Source of the DNA: Fusobacteriaceae bacterium
Lineage (GTDB): Bacteria; Fusobacteriota; Fusobacteriia; Fusobacteriales; Fusobacteriaceae
Assembly: GCA_016938425.1 (NCBI GenBank)
Contig: JAFGUR010000208.1
Coordinates: 1-9,188, forward strand
Length of the DNA: 9,188 nucleotides
Direction of reading: 5' to 3'
In this document: positions 6,377-9,188 of the stretch, piece by piece
How positions within the stretch are numbered: the first letter of the stretch is position 1
How the letters are laid out: each line of letters begins with the position of its first letter
Translations under genes and position numbers: made by a program
Notes under the pieces: model-generated
Seen by the model: the letters and a program-made list of their open reading frames with translations, nothing else
Told to the model about the DNA's origin: nothing
Database searches by the model: none

Positions 6377-6727
6377 TTATACTAATTCAATAATTGCTAA
6401 TTCTGCTGAGTCCCCTCTTCTTATAGAAGTTCTCATTATTCTAGTGTATCCACCATTTCTTTCAGCATATTTAGGAGCTATTTCATTAAATAATTTAGCT
6501 ACTAATTCATCATCTCTTAAAGTAGCAAAAGCTCTTCTTCTTGCTGCGATATCACCTTTTTTACCAATTGTGATCATTCTTTCAGCAAATTTTCTTAACT
6601 CTTTTGCTCTTGTAACTGTAGTTTCTATTCTTTCTTCTTTTAATAGAGACTTAGTTAAATTATTAAGCATTGCTAATCTATGATCAGTTCTTCTACCTAA
6701 TTTTCTATATGATTTATTGTGGTTCAT
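6377..6727 (-). CDS. rplQ: 50S ribosomal protein L17
   Basis: L17 is a large-subunit ribosomal protein near the peptide exit tunnel. The 116-residue length is the usual bacterial size. The N-terminus NHNKSYRKLGRRTDHRLAML and the stretch LLKEERIETTVTRAKELR (about 29-46) are the family signature, and it ends with GGYTRIMRTSIRRGDSAELA as expected (about 91-110). It is the last gene of the alpha operon, 21 bases after rpoA. AGGAGG (6743-6738) sits about ten bases before the ATG and overlaps nothing else. The stop codon directly abuts the operon terminator. Confidence 0.98.
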   Translation of the reverse strand: MNHNKSYRKLGRRTDHRLAMLNNLTKSLLKEERIETTVTRAKELRKFAERMITIGKKGDIAARRRAFATLRDDELVAKLFNEIAPKYAERNGGYTRIMRTSIRRGDSAELAIIELV

Positions 6728-6748
6728 TAAGCTTTATCCTCCTCTTGA

Positions 6749-7723
6749 TTATTCTCCAGTATTAGAGTTTAAGTCAAATCCAAGTTCTTTCATTTTATCA
6801 ATGATTTCTTCTAAAGACTTTCTTCCTAGATTTTTAATTTTTAATAAATCATTCATGTTCAATCTAGCAAGCTCTCCTACTGCTTCAATTCCCGCTTTTT
6901 TCAAACAATTGAAAGATCTAACAGTAAGGTCAAGCTCATCAATTTTCATCCCAAGAATTTCTTGATCTGAAGCTACTGTTTCACTTACTTCTTCTTCTTC
7001 CTCTTCTGCAGTTCTTAAATTTTCCATTTTATTTCCTAAATCTAAGAATGCTTGGAAGTGAAGTGTTAATAATTCAGCTGCATAAGATACTGCATCTCTG
7101 ATGTTAATACTTCCATCAGTTTCAATATCTAAGATTAACTTGTCATAGTCAGTCATTCTTCCAACCATAGTATCTTCAACTTTATAAGAAACTTTTCTAA
7201 TTGGTGTATATATAGCATCAACAGCTATAAAATCTACTGGCCAATCTTTTTTATCAATTTCTTCTGAAGTTATAAATCCTTCACCAGTATCTGTTATGAA
7301 TTCCATACTAACTTCTCTATCAGTTGTAATCTCACAAATAACTTGTTCTGGATTTATTATTTCTATTTCTGAATCAGTAACTATATCAGCACCTGTTATT
7401 ACTTTGGGTCCTTTTACAGTTAAAGACATTCTTTTTTCTCCAGTAGTTTCAGCTTTAATAACTAATTCTTTAATGTTAAGAACTATACTATCTACTGATT
7501 CTACTACACCTTCCATTGTAGAAAATTCATTCAAAACTCCATCAATTCTTACTGCTTTGATAGCTGCACCAGGTATAGATGATAGTAATATTCTTCTTAA
7601 AGCGTTTCCTATCGTATTTCCATAACCTCTGTATAAAGGCTCAACTATATATTGTCCTGAAAAATTATTTTCTTTATTTTCAGTGATTTTAATATTTTTT
7701 GCTCTTTTTTCTATATTTAACAT
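6749..7723 (-). CDS. rpoA: DNA-directed RNA polymerase subunit alpha
   Basis: The alpha subunit dimerises to nucleate RNA polymerase assembly, and its C-terminal domain binds UP elements and activators. The N-terminal domain spans about 1-230, with the dimerisation signature GNTIGNALRRILLSSIPG at 35-52. The C-terminal domain spans about 258-318 (IDELDLTVRSFNCLKKAG, then NLGRKSLEEI). Arg269 and Asn272 match E. coli Arg265 and Asn268, which contact the DNA minor groove, and the NLGRKS turn matches NLGKKS. The interdomain linker carries six Glu in a row (240-245) followed by VSETVASDQE, an acidic and presumably flexible tether. The length of 324 is within the usual range. The ATG is preceded by AAGGAAGTG. 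It lies between rpsD (31-base gap) and rplQ (21-base gap). Confidence 0.99.
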   Translation of the reverse strand: MLNIEKRAKNIKITENKENNFSGQYIVEPLYRGYGNTIGNALRRILLSSIPGAAIKAVRIDGVLNEFSTMEGVVESVDSIVLNIKELVIKAETTGEKRMSLTVKGPKVITGADIVTDSEIEIINPEQVICEITTDREVSMEFITDTGEGFITSEEIDKKDWPVDFIAVDAIYTPIRKVSYKVEDTMVGRMTDYDKLILDIETDGSINIRDAVSYAAELLTLHFQAFLDLGNKMENLRTAEEEEEEVSETVASDQEILGMKIDELDLTVRSFNCLKKAGIEAVGELARLNMNDLLKIKNLGRKSLEEIIDKMKELGFDLNSNTGE

Positions 7724-7754
7724 ATACGTTCACTTCCTTTATAAAAGGATATTA

Positions 7755-8345
7755 TTATCTAGAGTAAAACTCAACGATAAGTGCTTCATTCAATTCAAAG
7801 TCTAATACATCTCTATTTGGGTTTTGTAAAACTTTTCCTTCAAATTTACTTGCCTCAAACTCTAACCATGATGGCGCCGTTCTTCCTTCTTCAACTGCTT
7901 CTTTAATTATTGCAATATTTTTTGAATTTTCCACTACAGATACAACATCTCCAGCTTTAATTCTATAAGATGCTATATTAACTCTTTTTCCATTTACAAG
8001 AATATGTCCATGAGAAACAATTTGTCTAGCTTGTTTTCTAGTCTTTACTAATCCTAATCTATAAACTACGTTATCTAGTCTTCTTTCTAAATATTGGATT
8101 AGATTTTCACCTGTTACTCCATCTTTTCTTGTAGCTTCTTCATATAATTTATAGAATTGTTTTTCCATAACTCCATATATGAATTTTGCTTTTTGTTTTT
8201 CTTTTAACTGAATTGCATATTCAGTTGGTTTTGTATTTGCATTTGGTCTAGGACCTCTATTTGATTTTTTATTTACTCCTAAAACTGTAGGGTCTATTCC
8301 TAAAGCTCTACATTTTTTTAAGATAGGCTGTCTATTTCTTGCCAT
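7755..8345 (-). CDS. rpsD: 30S ribosomal protein S4 (zinc-free form)
   Basis: S4 is a primary 16S rRNA-binding protein that starts assembly of the small-subunit body; in several bacteria it also represses its own operon. The 196-residue protein has the S4 N-terminal domain (about 1-88) and the S4 RNA-binding domain (about 89-155: YLERRLDNVVYRLGLVKTRK, then QARQIVSHGHILVNGKRVN), and ends in NEALIVEFYSR as the family does. The N-terminal region has a single cysteine (Cys12), so it lacks the four-cysteine zinc knuckle of the C+ type and is the C- form. A GGGAGG lies 11 bases before the ATG, with AAAGG nearer. The gap from rpsK is 33 bases. Confidence 0.98.
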   Translation of the reverse strand: MARNRQPILKKCRALGIDPTVLGVNKKSNRGPRPNANTKPTEYAIQLKEKQKAKFIYGVMEKQFYKLYEEATRKDGVTGENLIQYLERRLDNVVYRLGLVKTRKQARQIVSHGHILVNGKRVNIASYRIKAGDVVSVVENSKNIAIIKEAVEEGRTAPSWLEFEASKFEGKVLQNPNRDVLDFELNEALIVEFYSR

Positions 8346-8378
8346 TTCCTTTTATTCCTCCCTTTTCAAAAATTAGCG

Positions 8379-8774
8379 TTACACTCTTCTTCTTTTTGGC
8401 GGTCTACATCCATTGTGTGGAACTGGAGTAACATCTGTAATTTTTGTTACTTCTAAACCAGCCGCTTGTAAAGATCTTATACAAGCTTCTCTTCCTGATC
8501 CAGGTCCTTTAACTTGAACTTCAACTTTTTTCATTCCATTTTCAATGGCAATTTGCGCACATTGTTCTGCTGCTATTTGAGCTGCAAATGGAGTACCTTT
8601 TTTTGTATTTTTGAAACCAGATGTTCCTCCTGATTTCCATGCGATTACTTTTCCATCAACATCACTAATTGCTACTATTGTATTGTTGAAAGATGAGTGT
8701 ATATGTGCCATTCCAGTAGGAATATTTTTTAATTTTTTCTTTTTGTTAACACTTGATACTTTTTTCTTAGCCAA
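8379..8774 (-). CDS. rpsK: 30S ribosomal protein S11, TTG start
   Basis: S11 lies on the small-subunit platform near the mRNA exit and the 3' end of 16S rRNA. The 131-residue protein shows the family wording: MAHIHSSFNNTIVAISD (22-38), WKSGGTSGFKNTKKGTPFAA (47-66), GPGSGREACIRSLQ, and the basic tail TPVPHNGCRPPKRRRV. The start codon is TTG (8774-8772), not ATG. It is supported by a near-perfect AAGGAGGT (8790-8783) eight bases upstream and by the family's usual N-terminus MAKKK. The first internal Met is residue 18, inside the conserved region. It is the second gene of the visible operon, 38 bases after rpsM. Confidence 0.97.
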   Translation of the reverse strand: MAKKKVSSVNKKKKLKNIPTGMAHIHSSFNNTIVAISDVDGKVIAWKSGGTSGFKNTKKGTPFAAQIAAEQCAQIAIENGMKKVEVQVKGPGSGREACIRSLQAAGLEVTKITDVTPVPHNGCRPPKRRRV

Positions 8775-8782
8775 CTTTAGCG

Positions 8783-8790
8783 ACCTCCTT
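8783..8790 (-). promoter_or_regulatory. rpsK: Strong ribosome binding site that fixes the TTG start of rpsK
   Basis: AAGGAGGT on the minus strand, complementary to the 16S rRNA 3' end, lies eight bases before the TTG at 8774. Its strength probably compensates for the weaker initiation codon. Confidence 0.85.
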
Positions 8791-8812
8791 ATAATATTTT
8801 ACAACAATGAGC

Positions 8813-9178
8813 TTATTTTTTCTTACCTGCAACTGTTTTTTTAGGACCTTTTCTAGTTCTAGCATTAGTCTTAGATTTTTGTCCTCTAACAGGTAATCCC
8901 ATTTTATGTCTTAATCCTCTATATGATCTAATATCCATTAATCTTTTAATATTAAGTCTAACTTCTTTTCTCAAGTCTCCTTCAACTTTGATTCCATCAA
9001 TTACACTTCTGATTTTGTTTAATTCTTCTTCAGTCAAGTCTTTAACTCTCACGTCATGGCTGATGTTCACTTCATTTAAAATTTTCTCAGAAGTTACTTT
9101 TCCAATACCGTAGATATAAGTTAAAGAGATTACTACTCTTTTGTTTCTAGGTACGTCAACACCTGCTATTCTTGCCAA
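8813..9178 (-). CDS. rpsM: 30S ribosomal protein S13, TTG start
   Basis: S13 sits at the head of the small subunit and contacts the P-site tRNA and the large subunit. The 121-residue length is typical. Seen: MARIAGVDVPRNKRV at the N-terminus, the helix-two-turns-helix region TYIYGIGKVTSEKILNE (20-36), and the C-terminal basic tail SYRGLRHKMGLPVRGQ then KTNARTRKGPKKTVAGKKK, which enters the decoding region. The start is TTG (9178-9176): the protein wording from residue 1 matches the family exactly. AGGA (9188-9185) lies six bases upstream at the very edge of the window. It is the first visible gene of the alpha operon. The usual upstream genes (such as rpmJ, infA) and any S4-binding leader would lie beyond the right edge. 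Confidence 0.97.
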   Translation of the reverse strand: MARIAGVDVPRNKRVVISLTYIYGIGKVTSEKILNEVNISHDVRVKDLTEEELNKIRSVIDGIKVEGDLRKEVRLNIKRLMDIRSYRGLRHKMGLPVRGQKSKTNARTRKGPKKTVAGKKK

Positions 9179-9188
9179 CTTTGTTCCT

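Noticed and set aside
6444..8844. Plus-strand open frames at 6444, 6717, 7296 and 8611
   Set aside because: These are antisense shadows of rplQ, rpoA and rpsK, which are certain genes.
1..9188. CRISPR array, tRNA, rRNA, insertion sequence, or prophage remnant
   Set aside because: I saw no regularly spaced repeats, cloverleaf sequence, transposase motif or terminal inverted repeats anywhere in the window.
9179..9188. S4-responsive leader of the alpha operon
   Set aside because: Only ten bases upstream of rpsM are present, so no leader structure can be assessed.

Overview
The window comes from a very AT-rich, Gram-negative-type bacterium, most likely a member of the Fusobacteriota (family Fusobacteriaceae, for example Fusobacterium or Cetobacterium). 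This rests on the low GC, on the wording of the ribosomal proteins S4, S11, S13 and L17 and of the RNA polymerase alpha subunit, and on the Lys/Asn/Ile-rich proteins. It was recalled by eye and not searched.

Layout from left to right. (1) At 1-439 on the minus strand lies the N-terminal part of a DUF1694 (YueI-like) protein that runs off the left edge. It is preceded by a 254-base non-coding stretch with tandem promoter-like elements. (2) At 694-4172, also minus, is a two-gene unit. A large membrane sensor histidine kinase (Cache-like outer domain, HAMP, coiled coil, GAF-like, HisKA, HATPase) comes first and overlaps a short four-carbon acid sugar kinase (DUF1537 family). The kinase starts with TTG inside the last codons of the sensor gene. 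No response regulator is visible. (3) Divergent from it, at 4254-6289 on the plus strand, is a probable two-gene unit: an exported protein made of repeated carboxypeptidase-regulatory-like beta-sandwich modules, then a GNAT acetyltransferase. The 81-base divergent gap appears to hold two overlapping back-to-back promoters. (4) The plus unit ends at a hairpin terminator. A second, bidirectional hairpin follows at once and ends the minus-strand alpha ribosomal operon: rpsM, rpsK, rpsD, rpoA, rplQ (6377-9178). That operon enters from the right edge; rpsM is complete, but its ribosome binding site lies at the very edge.

The right half is conserved housekeeping: the ribosomal proteins and the polymerase alpha subunit are co-expressed from one transcript. 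The left half is accessory. The sensor kinase and sugar-acid kinase are translationally coupled, which suggests that sensing and use of a small carbohydrate acid may be linked; the ligand is unknown. The repeat-domain protein and the GNAT have no evident functional link to each other. I see no mobile element, CRISPR array, tRNA or rRNA, and no strong case for a wholly new system. The most unusual items are the sensor/DUF1537 coupling, the non-canonical phosphatase-motif residue in the histidine kinase, and the overlapping divergent promoters.
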